DNA from: RGIG9041 sp045593905
GTDB lineage: Bacteria; Bacillota; Clostridia; Oscillospirales; QAKW01
DNA: 64,000 bases
Assembly (NCBI GenBank): GCA_045593905.1
Contig: JAZNXL010000014.1
Span: 30,488-94,487, forward strand
Reading direction: 5' to 3'
The notes under the pieces were generated by a model. The model saw only the letters and a list, made by a program, of their open reading frames with translations, had not been told where the DNA came from and ran no database searches. A program made the position numbers and the translations under genes. Shown in pieces: positions 7,408 through 16,354 of the stretch (position 1 is the stretch's first letter; each line of letters opens with the position of its first letter).

Positions 7408-10400
7408 ATGATTAAGGCTAAAAGATTATTTGCGAGTGTTCTTTGTGTAATAATGCTTATGTCAGCATTTGCCACAATTGCGCTTGCCGATACACAAAAG
7501 TATTTTGCAACCGACTATGTTTGCGTACCTAACGACCCTTCAACACCTGCAATCAAAAACACTGCAGTTATGTTCTCGTACGCTGCACACGGCTTGCCCG
7601 ACAAAACCGAAATACCGATTATGTGGGACGGCGAAGAATATATATTTGTAGTTGGTGAAAACGTTTTTGATGATTATAGCGATGCGCATACAGCTGCTGA
7701 CCGTCTTGCAGGTAGCAGTATTCCTCAGGTTCTTATTGCCGCAGGTACATATAATAAAATCGACTTTGGCGCAGCAGTACAGGCATACGGCTACGACTGG
7801 AACCAAAACCCCAATGTCAAAGACGAGTCTGACCCGTTCAGAGAATGGACATATAATCCTGCTTTTACAGACGGAACCAATACCGAAGTTTTAGACGTGT
7901 TTATTGCTGAGTCGGCATCGGGTTCGTCAATCAGTCTTTACGGCCTTGAAATTACACATAGATTTTACGATATAATGCGCGGCGTAAACAACAATAAAAC
8001 AGTAATTACGCTCAAAAACTGTGTCCTTAATCAAAAAGCTGAATATAAAACTTTACCTGTATACCATAATAGCGGAGTAACAGGTCGTACCGATGTTAGA
8101 GCTAACCAGTTTGCTTTCTCGTTCTGGAACGGCAACTCACATCACTCTTCTTCGGGTACCGCTAACGTTAATAACAAAGACGAAACTCATCTTATCAACT
8201 TCCGTATTCAAAGGGTTGATATGAAACAACCTGCGTCAGTTACTTACACAAACTATTTTATGGACGAACTTGCTTCGCCTACACTTGTGTTCGATGGACT
8301 TTGTGCCGACTGGCAAAATTCAGGTCTTAAGTCAATGGGCTGGTTTAAGGTTGCCGATAAGGTTAAAAAATCTTATCTTTGTATTAAAAACTCATACATC
8401 GGAATGGACCTTAGCATCGAAACCCGTACAGGCGGCAGCTCGCCTGATACCGACCCGTCACTTTCAACAACAGTTGAGTTTTCGGGTAACATTATTAAAA
8501 ATAAAGCTACTATTTACCAAAACCGTACCTCAAAGGTCGACTTTAACAATAATATCTTTATAAGCCCCGGCGCAAAGCTTTTTAAACTTGGTAATGACGC
8601 TTCGGCTTCTGACTTGACAAATAAAGTCTCTATCAGAGATAACATAATACTTGGCACTGACGAGTTTATTTACGACGAGGGTTCGGCAAACTCGAAGGTA
8701 GATATGACAGGTACCTTTATTTTACCTTCGGTTGATGCAAACTATAAGTCACAGTTTAGTTCAATTGCACCTACAGGTAATATTAAGTATGATTATTTCT
8801 ATATGGACGGCGCAAGAACAATCAAGTCAAGCGTTGTTCAAGAGTTCAGCGTTGACGGCGTTGTTAAAGATGACAATGCTTTAACAATGACCGCTACAGT
8901 TCCGTCTGATTCATATAAATTCTCACCTGTTGTTACAGCTAATAATTTTAGCTACAAAATTTTCAATTCAGATGCCGAGTTTTCAAACATCGGTAACCTT
9001 ACCGATGCAGAGAAGGTAACAGGTGCGCTTACACTTAAAAATACCAAAAACTATTTTGTGTTTGTTGCATACTCGCCCGACGGTCAGGTTGCAGTGCCTT
9101 ATAAATTTACTGTTACAAGAGAAGGCCCTGCTTTCCCGTTTGCCTTAAACGGTCAGGCTTGCCAAAGCAGAGAGGTTTATTTTACAACCGATAGCGATGA
9201 ATTTGTGTTTGAGCCTGCTCAATCGGCAGCTTATTCAACAAAACTTTTAGATGCTTCGTTGAACGAACTTAACAGCTCGACCGTAACTTTCGATTACAGA
9301 GGCCAGACCAAAGAGTTCGTTTATGAGCTCTCTGATGGCGTGACAAAAGAGTATTACACAGTTTATGTAACACGCGGTTTTAGTAAAGAGTGCGAAATCT
9401 TATCGGTTTCGGGTCTTGTAAAAACCGATAGCTGCTATGAAATTACCGTACCAAGAGGTACAAAAAGCTTTACATTTGATATTGAAATTTCACCCGATGC
9501 TACCGCTACTGTATTCAGAGGTACAGAAGCCTATGCAATGATTGACAACAAAATTACTGTTAACAATGTTAAAGAGGGTGCGTATACACTTGCGGTAGTT
9601 GCACAAGACGGCGTAACATCAACTTTAGTTTCGCTTGTTGTAAATATTTCAAAATCAAATAAGGCTGACCTTTTATCAGTTAAAGGCGCAACCGCTAATG
9701 CTGATGGCAGCTTACAGGTTGTTACAAAAGGCTTGTTTACAATCGAGCCTACAGTGTCTGAGGGCGCAACCTATACCGTATACCTTGATAAAAACTTAAC
9801 ATCAATTGAACCTACAGGTGTTATTGATGTATACGGCAACAGAAGTGCATACATAGTTGTTACATCTGAAGATGGCAGTAATTCGAGCCTGACCGAAATC
9901 AAATTTGTATATGATGATTCGGGCATTACAATCGGCGGTGTTCAAAACACATCAAACTACGTTTATGTTGAGACTGCTAAAAATCAAGATACATACACAC
10001 TCGATATAAAAGCTAAAAATTGTACTTACAAGCTTTATGCTGATGCTAAAAAGACAGTTTCGGCATCAAATACAATTAAGTTAGAAACAGGCAACACAAT
10101 TGTTTATGCCGAGGTTACCTACCAAAACGGTACAAGCGATTTTGTTCAAATTTGTATTTCATCTCAAAAGAGCGAAGTTAATTACAATGACCAGTCATTA
10201 ATTCCGCAGTGGGCTCAAAGTTATGTTTATGCACTTAATAAGAGCGGAATTGGTCTTTTCAAAGGCGATGAAAAAGGCAACTTTAATGCAGATAGCGGTA
10301 TGACAAGATACGAGGTTGCCGCAATCGCAGTAAGACTTATGGGTGTTGATGCTTCACAATTCGCTAATGTTGAACACAGCTTTACCGATAGCATTGAGCC

Positions 10401-10797
10401 TTGGGCACTCAACTATGTAAAAGCCGCTTCGGCACTTGGTGTACTCAGCGGTACCTACGATGCAAACGGTAAACTCATATTTGACGGTAGCTCAACTACC
10501 ACCCGTGAGCAGCTTGCAAAAATCATGGTTGATATATTACTTTATCGCGAGGGCGAAACCGCAACAGTTCAACAGGTTTATAACAAAAACAAAGCTGATG
10601 CCGATGCATACTTTAATAAACTTGCTATTGTAGACAGCGCTGATATCGCTGATTGGGCAATACCTTATGTTAAACTTTCATTTTTAACAGGCGTTTTTGA
10701 AGGTTCGTTAGAAAATAACAAACTTTACTTTAAACCCAAACAAAATATCAAGCGTCAAGAAATGGCAGTTGTTGCATGTAAGTATTATTTCGAATAA
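7408..10797 (+). CDS. Large secreted SLH-domain surface protein with beta-helix-like region
   Basis: 1129 residues. A Sec signal peptide (1-26, cleavage after AIALA before DTQ) is followed by a region (about 30-480) rich in short beta-strand/turn repeats (TLKNCVLN, VDFNNNIFISP, VSIRDNIILG) that suggests a parallel beta-helix. Several Ig/cadherin-like beta-sandwich modules follow (about 490-925), then three SLH repeats (about 930-985, 990-1060 and 1065-1129; MTRYEVAAIAV, TTREQLAKIMV and IKRQEMAVVAC). SLH repeats bind pyruvylated secondary cell-wall polymer, so the protein is displayed on the wall. Ligand or enzyme function is unknown. ATG 7408 is chosen over an upstream in-frame TTG because of the signal peptide and SD. 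It is monocistronic. Confidence 0.88.
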   Translation: MIKAKRLFASVLCVIMLMSAFATIALADTQKYFATDYVCVPNDPSTPAIKNTAVMFSYAAHGLPDKTEIPIMWDGEEYIFVVGENVFDDYSDAHTAADRLAGSSIPQVLIAAGTYNKIDFGAAVQAYGYDWNQNPNVKDESDPFREWTYNPAFTDGTNTEVLDVFIAESASGSSISLYGLEITHRFYDIMRGVNNNKTVITLKNCVLNQKAEYKTLPVYHNSGVTGRTDVRANQFAFSFWNGNSHHSSSGTANVNNKDETHLINFRIQRVDMKQPASVTYTNYFMDELASPTLVFDGLCADWQNSGLKSMGWFKVADKVKKSYLCIKNSYIGMDLSIETRTGGSSPDTDPSLSTTVEFSGNIIKNKATIYQNRTSKVDFNNNIFISPGAKLFKLGNDASASDLTNKVSIRDNIILGTDEFIYDEGSANSKVDMTGTFILPSVDANYKSQFSSIAPTGNIKYDYFYMDGARTIKSSVVQEFSVDGVVKDDNALTMTATVPSDSYKFSPVVTANNFSYKIFNSDAEFSNIGNLTDAEKVTGALTLKNTKNYFVFVAYSPDGQVAVPYKFTVTREGPAFPFALNGQACQSREVYFTTDSDEFVFEPAQSAAYSTKLLDASLNELNSSTVTFDYRGQTKEFVYELSDGVTKEYYTVYVTRGFSKECEILSVSGLVKTDSCYEITVPRGTKSFTFDIEISPDATATVFRGTEAYAMIDNKITVNNVKEGAYTLAVVAQDGVTSTLVSLVVNISKSNKADLLSVKGATANADGSLQVVTKGLFTIEPTVSEGATYTVYLDKNLTSIEPTGVIDVYGNRSAYIVVTSEDGSNSSLTEIKFVYDDSGITIGGVQNTSNYVYVETAKNQDTYTLDIKAKNCTYKLYADAKKTVSASNTIKLETGNTIVYAEVTYQNGTSDFVQICISSQKSEVNYNDQSLIPQWAQSYVYALNKSGIGLFKGDEKGNFNADSGMTRYEVAAIAVRLMGVDASQFANVEHSFTDSIEPWALNYVKAASALGVLSGTYDANGKLIFDGSSTTTREQLAKIMVDILLYREGETATVQQVYNKNKADADAYFNKLAIVDSADIADWAIPYVKLSFLTGVFEGSLENNKLYFKPKQNIKRQEMAVVACKYYFE

Positions 10798-10802
10798 AAC
10801 AA

Positions 10803-10835
10803 AAAAGACTCAACCGATTTGGTTGAGTCTTTTAT
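10803..10835 (+). terminator. Terminator of the SLH protein gene
   Basis: An AAGACTCAACC / GGTTGAGTCTT stem (11 bp) with loop GATTT, flanked by an A-run and a T-run. Confidence 0.9.
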
Positions 10836-10865
10836 TATATATAATAAGGAAAAAACTCGGTTTAA

Positions 10866-10923
10866 ATTGTAAAAAAAATTTTTTAAAAAAAGTGTTGCAA
10901 TTTATATACACCTGTGTTATAAT
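10866..10923 (+). promoter_or_regulatory. Strong promoter of the S10-spc-alpha operon with UP-like A/T tract
   Basis: TTGCAA (10895-10900), a 17-base spacer and a perfect TATAAT (10918-10923). Immediately upstream, 10867-10890 is a run of A and T tracts that would suit the alpha-subunit C-terminal domain (UP element). This is the only good promoter before rpsJ and sits about 320 bases from its start codon. Confidence 0.85.
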
Positions 10924-10930
10924 CATTAGG

Positions 10931-11241
10931 CGTGACTAAATGCGATGATGCGGGAGGTGGCTGCAAGGCAGCATTTGTCCTGTCTTTTGCAGGGAATTTC
11001 CGCGGAGTATGTTCGGTTTAAAACCGGGCGGCAAACGGTCTAAATTTAAACACAGTAAAGGTTCTTGGAACTGCCGGATGTATCCGGTAAGCCGCAAAAG
11101 AGAGTTTTTGCGCCAAAGGTTCGGTTAAAATTAACCGATTTTTTTATGGGAGCGTGTGGAACACACGGCTTAGTGTTAAAATTTATTTCGGTAAAATTGC
11201 TGTCAAAACCAAATAATTCATTATTTAAGGAGGATAAGCAA
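10931..11241 (+). ncRNA. Structured 5' leader of the S10 operon (candidate attenuator RNA)
   Basis: An untranslated leader of about 310 nt. By eye it holds a three-way junction closed by GCGGGA (10950-10955) with TTCCGC (10998-11003), enclosing GCTGC/GCAGC (10960-10972) and CCTG/CAGG (10979-10993) hairpins; a CGGTT/AACCG hairpin (11014-11026); a long-range GCGGC (11028-11032)/GCCGC (11091-11095) pair enclosing a CCGGA/TCCGG hairpin; and then an intrinsic terminator (11121-11145). The CGGTT of the 11014 hairpin could instead pair with the 3' arm of the terminator, giving an antiterminator. This layout suggests transcription attenuation of the whole ribosomal protein operon. The ligand, possibly a ribosomal protein, is unknown. 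Confidence 0.6.
11121..11145 (+). terminator. Internal terminator in the S10 leader
   Basis: A TCGGTTA / TAACCGA stem with an AAAT loop, followed by seven Ts, located about 200 nt into the leader and about 100 nt before rpsJ. A terminator at this position in front of an essential operon only makes sense as a regulated attenuator. Confidence 0.65.
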
Positions 11242-11553
11242 ATGGCAAAGTCAGAAAAAATCAGAATCAGAATCAAAGGCTATGAGTCAATGCTCGTTGA
11301 CCAAACAGCTCGTAAAATCATTGATGCTGCTGAAAGAACAGGCGCTGTAGTTTCGGGTCCTATTCCGTTACCTACAAAAAAAGAAGTAGTCACCATTCTT
11401 CGCGCTGTTCATAAGTATAAAGATTCAAGAGAACAGTTTGAGAGAAGAACTCATATTCGTCTGATTGATGTTGTTAAGCCCACAGCAAAAACAGCTGAGG
11501 CTCTTAGCAATCTTGAGCTTCCGGCAGGCGTTGACATAGAGATTAAACTCTAA
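11242..11553 (+). CDS. rpsJ: 30S ribosomal protein S10
   Basis: 103 residues, full length, with KIRIRIKGYESMLVDQTARK and VDIEIKL at the end. It is a component of the 30S head and also part of NusB-S10 antitermination complexes. An earlier in-frame ATG at 11065 is rejected because the SD AAGGAGG sits just before ATG 11242 and the protein then has the normal N-terminus. It is the first gene of the operon and follows the attenuator leader. Confidence 0.97.
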   Translation: MAKSEKIRIRIKGYESMLVDQTARKIIDAAERTGAVVSGPIPLPTKKEVVTILRAVHKYKDSREQFERRTHIRLIDVVKPTAKTAEALSNLELPAGVDIEIKL

Positions 11554-11615
11554 TAGTCAAAAATTGTCGGGGTCATGTTGATTAAATCAACCAATAACCT
11601 AAGGAGGAAAAGAAA

Positions 11616-12251
11616 GTGAAAAAAGGTATTATCGGAAAGAAAATCGGAATGACACAAGTTTTCGACGAAAACGGTAATGTAGTTCCGGTAACTGTCATCC
11701 AAGCTGGACCTTGTACAGTAGTACAAAAGAAAACAGTTGAAAAAGACGGTTATGCATCAGTTCAGCTCGGTTATGCTGACGCAAAAGAAAACAATGTAAC
11801 AAAACCTATGAAAGGTCATTTCGACAAGGCAGGCGTTGCTTACAAACGCATCCTTAAAGAGTTTAGACTCGACGATACTGACTCAGTAAACGTTGGCGAC
11901 GTAATCGCAGTTGACTCATTCGAAGTTGGCGCAGGCGTTGACGTAACAGGTATTTCAAAGGGTAAAGGTTTTGCCGGTACCATCAAACGTTACAACGGTC
12001 ATCGCGGACCGATGACACACGGTGGCGGTCCTACCCACAGACATGCAGGTTCAATGGGCGCATGTTCATCGCCTTCAAGAATCTACAAAGGCAAAAAGAT
12101 GCCGGGACACATGGGCGCTGTTAAAGTAACAGTTCAAAATCTCGACATCGTAAAAATTGACACTGAAAACAACTTGCTCGTAGTTAAGGGTGCTATTCCT
12201 GGTCCTAAAGGTTCAGTAGTAACCGTAAAGAGCACTGTTAAAAACGGTTAA
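11616..12251 (+). CDS. rplC: 50S ribosomal protein L3
   Basis: 211 residues starting at GTG with SD AAGGAGG. It contains the conserved GITQ-like IGMTQVFDENG start and the glycine/histidine loop around HRGPMTHGGG that reaches towards the peptidyl transferase centre. It is separated from rpsJ by 62 bases, the longest gap early in the operon, with a small GTTGATT/AATCAAC hairpin in it. Confidence 0.97.
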   Translation: MKKGIIGKKIGMTQVFDENGNVVPVTVIQAGPCTVVQKKTVEKDGYASVQLGYADAKENNVTKPMKGHFDKAGVAYKRILKEFRLDDTDSVNVGDVIAVDSFEVGAGVDVTGISKGKGFAGTIKRYNGHRGPMTHGGGPTHRHAGSMGACSSPSRIYKGKKMPGHMGAVKVTVQNLDIVKIDTENNLLVVKGAIPGPKGSVVTVKSTVKNG

Positions 12252-12268
12252 GAGGGAGGTAAAACATA

Positions 12269-12889
12269 ATGGCTACAATCGACGTATTGAACATGAACGG
12301 CGAAAAAGTTTCAACAATGGAACTTAACGATGCAATCTTCGCTATCGAGGCTAACAAGCCTGCAATGCACATGGCAGTTACAAACTACCTCGCAAACCAA
12401 AGACAAGGTACACAATCAGCTCTTACACGCGCTGAGGTTTCTGGCGGCGGCAAAAAACCCTGGAGACAAAAGGGTACAGGCCACGCAAGACAGGGTTCAA
12501 CAAGAAGCCCGCAGTGGACACACGGCGGTATCGTATTTGCACCCAAGCCCCGTGACTACCGTTTTGCAATCAATAAAAAGCTTAGAAGACTTGCTCTTAA
12601 ATCAGCTCTTTCAACAAAACTTGCTGAAGGCAACCTCATCGTTGTAGACAGCATCACAGTTGAAGACTACAAAACAAAAACAGTTGTTAATATGCTTGAC
12701 GCCCTCGGCGTTTGCAAAGGCTTAATCGTTAATGCAGAGCACAACAACTTCTTCATTAAGAGCGCTGCTAACATCCCCGGTGTTAAAACAGCTCTTACAA
12801 ACACAATCAACACCTACGATATCCTTAAGTATGAAAAGCTCGTTCTTACAGCGGATGCCGTTAAGAAAATCGAGGAGGTGTACGCATAA
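12269..12889 (+). CDS. rplD: 50S ribosomal protein L4
   Basis: 206 residues. The exit-tunnel loop is recognisable as KKPWRQKGTGHARQGS, which contacts 23S rRNA. In gamma-proteobacteria L4 represses its own operon through the S10 leader. Whether it does so here through the leader at 10931-11241 cannot be told from sequence. Its stop overlaps the rplW start by one base. Confidence 0.97.
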   Translation: MATIDVLNMNGEKVSTMELNDAIFAIEANKPAMHMAVTNYLANQRQGTQSALTRAEVSGGGKKPWRQKGTGHARQGSTRSPQWTHGGIVFAPKPRDYRFAINKKLRRLALKSALSTKLAEGNLIVVDSITVEDYKTKTVVNMLDALGVCKGLIVNAEHNNFFIKSAANIPGVKTALTNTINTYDILKYEKLVLTADAVKKIEEVYA

Positions 12890-13182
12890 TGAAGTCAGTA
12901 TATGACGTAATTCAAAAACCTATCATCTCTGAAAAATCGATGGCAGGTATGCAAAACAAAACCTACGCATTTAAAGTAGCAGTTGATGCAAACAAGGTTG
13001 AAATTAAAGAAGCTGTTGAAAAAATCTTCGGCGTTAAAGTTGAAAAGGTTACAACAGTAAACTGCTCAGGTAAAGAAAAAAGAATGGGTGTTCACTCAGG
13101 CTTTACTGCAAAAAGCAAAAAAGCGTACGTAACACTCACACAAGAGTCAAAGACAATCGAGTTCTTTGACGGTATGATGTAA
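12889..13182 (+). CDS. rplW: 50S ribosomal protein L23
   Basis: 97 residues, with VIQKPIISEKSM at the N-terminus and the basic loop around GKEKRMG. L23 lines the tunnel exit and docks trigger factor and SRP. The ATG shares a base with the rplD stop (TAATG), giving tight translational coupling. Confidence 0.97.
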   Translation: MKSVYDVIQKPIISEKSMAGMQNKTYAFKVAVDANKVEIKEAVEKIFGVKVEKVTTVNCSGKEKRMGVHSGFTAKSKKAYVTLTQESKTIEFFDGMM

Positions 13183-13195
13183 GGAGGAGTTAATA

Positions 13196-14032
13196 ATGGC
13201 TATTAAAACATACAAACCTACAACTCCCGGCAGACGTCAAATGACAAACGTTGACTACAGCGTATTATCAAAGGACGCTCCCGAAAAGTCACTTCTCACA
13301 CACGTTAAAAAGAATTCGGGCCGTAACAGCTACGGTAGAATCACTGTTCGTCATCAAGGTGGCGGTAACAAGAGAAAGTACAGAGTTATTGACTTTAAAA
13401 GAAACGCTAAATTCGGCGTTGCAGCAACAGTAGAGTCAATTCAGTATGACCCTTTCCGTTCAGCATTCATTGCACTCATCAAGTATGAAGACGGCGAAAA
13501 GGCATACATCATTTGTCCCGACGGCGTTTCGGTTGGCGATAAGCTCGTAGCAGGCCCCGAAGCTGATATTAAAGCAGGTAACACACTTCCGCTTGAAAAC
13601 ATTCCCGTTGGTACATTTATTTACAACGTAGAGCTTCACCCCGGCAAAGGCGCACAGCTCGTTCGCTCAGCTGGTAACTCTGCACAGCTTATGGCTAAAG
13701 AAAACGGTTACGCTCAGGTAAGACTTCCTTCAGGCGAAGTTAGACTTATCAAACTTAACTGTCTTGCAACAATCGGTACCGTTTCAAACGGCGACCACTC
13801 AAACGTAACAATCGGTAAAGCTGGTAAAAAACGTCACATGGGCGTTCGTCCTACAGTTCGCGGTTCGGTTATGAACCCCTGCGACCATCCCCACGGTGGT
13901 GGTGAGGGTAAATCACCTATCGGTCGTCCCGGTCCTGTTACACCTTGGGGTAAACCCACTCTTGGTTACAAGACACGTGCTAAGAAAAACCGTTCAAACA
14001 AATTCATCGTTAAACGTCGTAATGACGCATAA
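13196..14032 (+). CDS. rplB: 50S ribosomal protein L2
   Basis: 278 residues, normal length. The C-terminal DHPHGGGEG loop with the histidine near the peptidyl transferase centre and the KRKYRVIDFKR RNA-binding segment are intact. It is needed for subunit association. SD AAGGAGGAG precedes the ATG. Confidence 0.97.
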   Translation: MAIKTYKPTTPGRRQMTNVDYSVLSKDAPEKSLLTHVKKNSGRNSYGRITVRHQGGGNKRKYRVIDFKRNAKFGVAATVESIQYDPFRSAFIALIKYEDGEKAYIICPDGVSVGDKLVAGPEADIKAGNTLPLENIPVGTFIYNVELHPGKGAQLVRSAGNSAQLMAKENGYAQVRLPSGEVRLIKLNCLATIGTVSNGDHSNVTIGKAGKKRHMGVRPTVRGSVMNPCDHPHGGGEGKSPIGRPGPVTPWGKPTLGYKTRAKKNRSNKFIVKRRNDA

Positions 14033-14053
14033 GCCGGAAGGAGGATTATTTAA

Positions 14054-14326
14054 ATGGGTAGAAGCGTTAAAAAGGGTCCTTTCGTTGACCCCAAGCTTTT
14101 AGCAAAAGTTAGAAAAATGAACGAAACCGGCGAAAAGATTGTGCTCAAGAGCTGGTCGAGAGCATCAACAATCTTCCCCGATTTTGTTGGTCACACAATC
14201 GCAATCCATGACGGAAGAAAACACGTACCGATTTATGTAACCGAAGATATGGTTGGTCATAAATTCGGCGAGTTTGCTCCCACAAGAACTTTTAGAGGCC
14301 ATGCGGGCTCTAAAACATCAAAGTAA
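14054..14326 (+). CDS. rpsS: 30S ribosomal protein S19
   Basis: 90 residues starting MGRSVKKGPFVDPKLL, with the conserved TFRGHAG tail. It binds 16S rRNA in the 30S head with S13. SD GGAAGGAGG. Confidence 0.97.
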   Translation: MGRSVKKGPFVDPKLLAKVRKMNETGEKIVLKSWSRASTIFPDFVGHTIAIHDGRKHVPIYVTEDMVGHKFGEFAPTRTFRGHAGSKTSK

Positions 14327-14346
14327 GAGCAAGGAGGAATATATAA

Positions 14347-14685
14347 ATGCAAGCAAAAGCACATTTAAAATATCTTAGAATCTCTCCTCGCAAGGTTAGC
14401 ATAGTTCTTGACCTCATTAGAAACAAACCGGCTAAGTACGCTATGGCAGTTTTAAAGAACACCAACAAAGCAGCTTCACAACCGGTTGCAAAACTTCTTA
14501 AGAGCGCAATGGCAAATGCCGAAAACAATTTCGGTATGAACGTAGACAATCTTATTGTTAAAGAGTGTTTCGTTTGTGCAGGCCCTATTCTTAAGAGAAT
14601 TATGCCCAGAGCACAGGGAAGAGCTTTCAGAATTAACAAAAGAACTTCTCACGTTACAATCGTGTTAGAGGAGAAGGAGGCATAA
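14347..14685 (+). CDS. rplV: 50S ribosomal protein L22
   Basis: 112 residues, with RISPRKVSIVLDLIRNKPA and the tunnel hairpin loop near PRAQGRAFRINKRTSH. This loop and that of L4 form the exit-tunnel constriction where macrolides bind. It ends one base before the rpsC ATG. Confidence 0.97.
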   Translation: MQAKAHLKYLRISPRKVSIVLDLIRNKPAKYAMAVLKNTNKAASQPVAKLLKSAMANAENNFGMNVDNLIVKECFVCAGPILKRIMPRAQGRAFRINKRTSHVTIVLEEKEA

Positions 14686-14686
14686 T

Positions 14687-15361
14687 ATGGGACAAAAAGT
14701 ACATCCACACGGAATGAGAGTCGGCGTTATTAAAGGTTGGGACTCAAGATGGATAGCTAAGGACAGCGTTGCAGGCGACCTTATCCTCGAGGACTACAAA
14801 GTTCGTGAGTTCTTAAAGAAAAAATACTATGACGCAGGACTTCCTAAAATAGAAATTGAGCGTTCAGCAGACGGCAGCAACATGAGAGTTCTTCTTTCAT
14901 GCGCAAAACCCGGTCTTGTAATCGGCCGCGGCGGTTCTGAAATTGAAAAGCTCAAAGCAGAGCTTGTTAAAATGACAGGCAAAAAAGTAGATGTAAAAAT
15001 CATCGAAGTTAAAAACATCGACACAAACGCACAGCTCGTAGCTGAAAGCTGCGCAGCACAGCTCGAAAAGAGAATTGCGTTCAGACGTGTTATGAAACAG
15101 TCAATCGGCAGAACAATGCGCACAGGTGCTAAGGGTATCAAAATTATGATATCAGGTAGACTTAACGGCGCTGAAATCGCAAGAAGCGAAACATACCACG
15201 AAGGTACAATCCCGCTTCAAACACTCCGTGCTGACATCGACTACGGTTTTGCAGAAGCTGATACCACATACGGTAAACTCGGTGTTAAAGTATGGATTTA
15301 TAAGGGCGAAATTCTTGCTGATGTAAAGAGAACATCTAAAAGAGAAGGAGGCGCTAAATAA
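14687..15361 (+). CDS. rpsC: 30S ribosomal protein S3
   Basis: 224 residues. A type II KH domain is seen with GLVIGRGGSEIEKLK, followed by the S3 C-terminal domain (SGRLNGAEIARSE). It forms part of the mRNA entry site. It shares a base with the rplP start. Confidence 0.97.
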   Translation: MGQKVHPHGMRVGVIKGWDSRWIAKDSVAGDLILEDYKVREFLKKKYYDAGLPKIEIERSADGSNMRVLLSCAKPGLVIGRGGSEIEKLKAELVKMTGKKVDVKIIEVKNIDTNAQLVAESCAAQLEKRIAFRRVMKQSIGRTMRTGAKGIKIMISGRLNGAEIARSETYHEGTIPLQTLRADIDYGFAEADTTYGKLGVKVWIYKGEILADVKRTSKREGGAK

Positions 15362-15798
15362 TGCTTATCCCTAAGAGAGTAAAATACAGAAAAGTTCAAA
15401 GGGGTCGCATGAAGGGCAAGGCTACTCGTGGCAATACACTTGCATACGGTGAATACGGTCTTGTTGCAACAGAGCCTTCATGGATTACAAACAATCAAAT
15501 CGAGGCTGCCCGTATCGCTATGACAAGATACCTCAAAAGAGGCGGTCGCGTATGGATTAAAATCTTCCCCGATAAGCCTGTAACACAAAAACCTGCTGAA
15601 ACTCGTATGGGTTCTGGTAAAGGTTCGGTAGAATACTGGGTAGCAGTTGTTAAACCCGGCAGAGTTATGTTTGAAATCGCAGACGTAACCGAAGAACAGG
15701 CAAGAGAAGCTATGCGCCTTGCAATGCACAAACTTCCTATCAAATGTAAGTTTGTAACAAAGGCTTCTTTCGAAAACAACAAAGCGGGCGAAAATTAA
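15361..15798 (+). CDS. rplP: 50S ribosomal protein L16
   Basis: 145 residues, with LIPKRVKYRKVQRGRMKG and the KPAETRMGSGKGSVEYWVA signature. It is near the A-site tRNA elbow and required for late 50S assembly. The SD GAAGGAGGC lies within the end of rpsC. Confidence 0.97.
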   Translation: MLIPKRVKYRKVQRGRMKGKATRGNTLAYGEYGLVATEPSWITNNQIEAARIAMTRYLKRGGRVWIKIFPDKPVTQKPAETRMGSGKGSVEYWVAVVKPGRVMFEIADVTEEQAREAMRLAMHKLPIKCKFVTKASFENNKAGEN

Positions 15799-15842
15799 GA
15801 ACGGTTTTAATACCGAACTTTAAGGAAAGGATTGGTTAACAC

Positions 15843-16043
15843 ATGAAAGCAAGTTCACTCAGAGAATTGAGCGTAGCTGAGCTCGAATCAAAGCTCACTG
15901 ACCTCAAAAAAGAACTTTTTAATTTAAAATTTCAACATTCAACAAACCAGCTTGAAAACCCGCAGCGTATCGCAGCAGTGAAGAAAGACATTGCAAGAGT
16001 AAATACTGTCCTTCGTCAGCTCGAGTTGCAGGAAAGCAAGTAA
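15843..16043 (+). CDS. rpmC: 50S ribosomal protein L29
   Basis: 66 residues, two helices, including LKKELFNLKFQHSTNQLENP. L29 sits beside L23 at the tunnel exit. A weaker SD (TAAGGAAAGG) and a 44-base gap from rplP. Confidence 0.95.
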   Translation: MKASSLRELSVAELESKLTDLKKELFNLKFQHSTNQLENPQRIAAVKKDIARVNTVLRQLELQESK

Positions 16044-16069
16044 TTTCTTGATAAAGGAGGAATTGTTAA

Positions 16070-16324
16070 ATGGAAAGAACACTTAGAAAAACCCGTGTGG
16101 GTACAGTAGTTAGCGACAAAATGGAAAAAACCATCGTTGTTGCTGTAAAAGACAACGTAAAGCATCCTTTGTACAAGAAAGTTATTAAGAAAACATATAA
16201 ACTCAAAGCACACGATGAAAACAACGAGTGCGGTATCGGTGATACAGTTGAGGTTATGGAAACAAGACCGCTTTCTAAAGACAAAAGATGGAGACTTGTA
16301 AGAATAATCGAAAAGGCTAAATAA
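16070..16324 (+). CDS. rpsQ: 30S ribosomal protein S17
   Basis: 84-residue OB-fold protein with RKTRVGTVVSDKMEKTIVVA and HDENNECGIGD. It is a primary 16S rRNA binder in the 30S body. SD AAAGGAGG. Confidence 0.97.
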   Translation: MERTLRKTRVGTVVSDKMEKTIVVAVKDNVKHPLYKKVIKKTYKLKAHDENNECGIGDTVEVMETRPLSKDKRWRLVRIIEKAK

Positions 16325-16354
16325 TAAACAAGATATAATAAGGAGGACAAAATC

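Noticed and set aside
10985..11010. Possible T-box element in the S10 leader (GGGAATTTCCGCGG)
   Set aside because: It lacks the AGGGTGG-ACCGCG core and a specifier loop; the bases are better explained as one arm of the junction stem.
11065..11241. N-terminal extension of S10 from an ATG at 11065
   Set aside because: The extension would translate the structured leader including the attenuator; the SD and conserved N-terminus fit ATG 11242.
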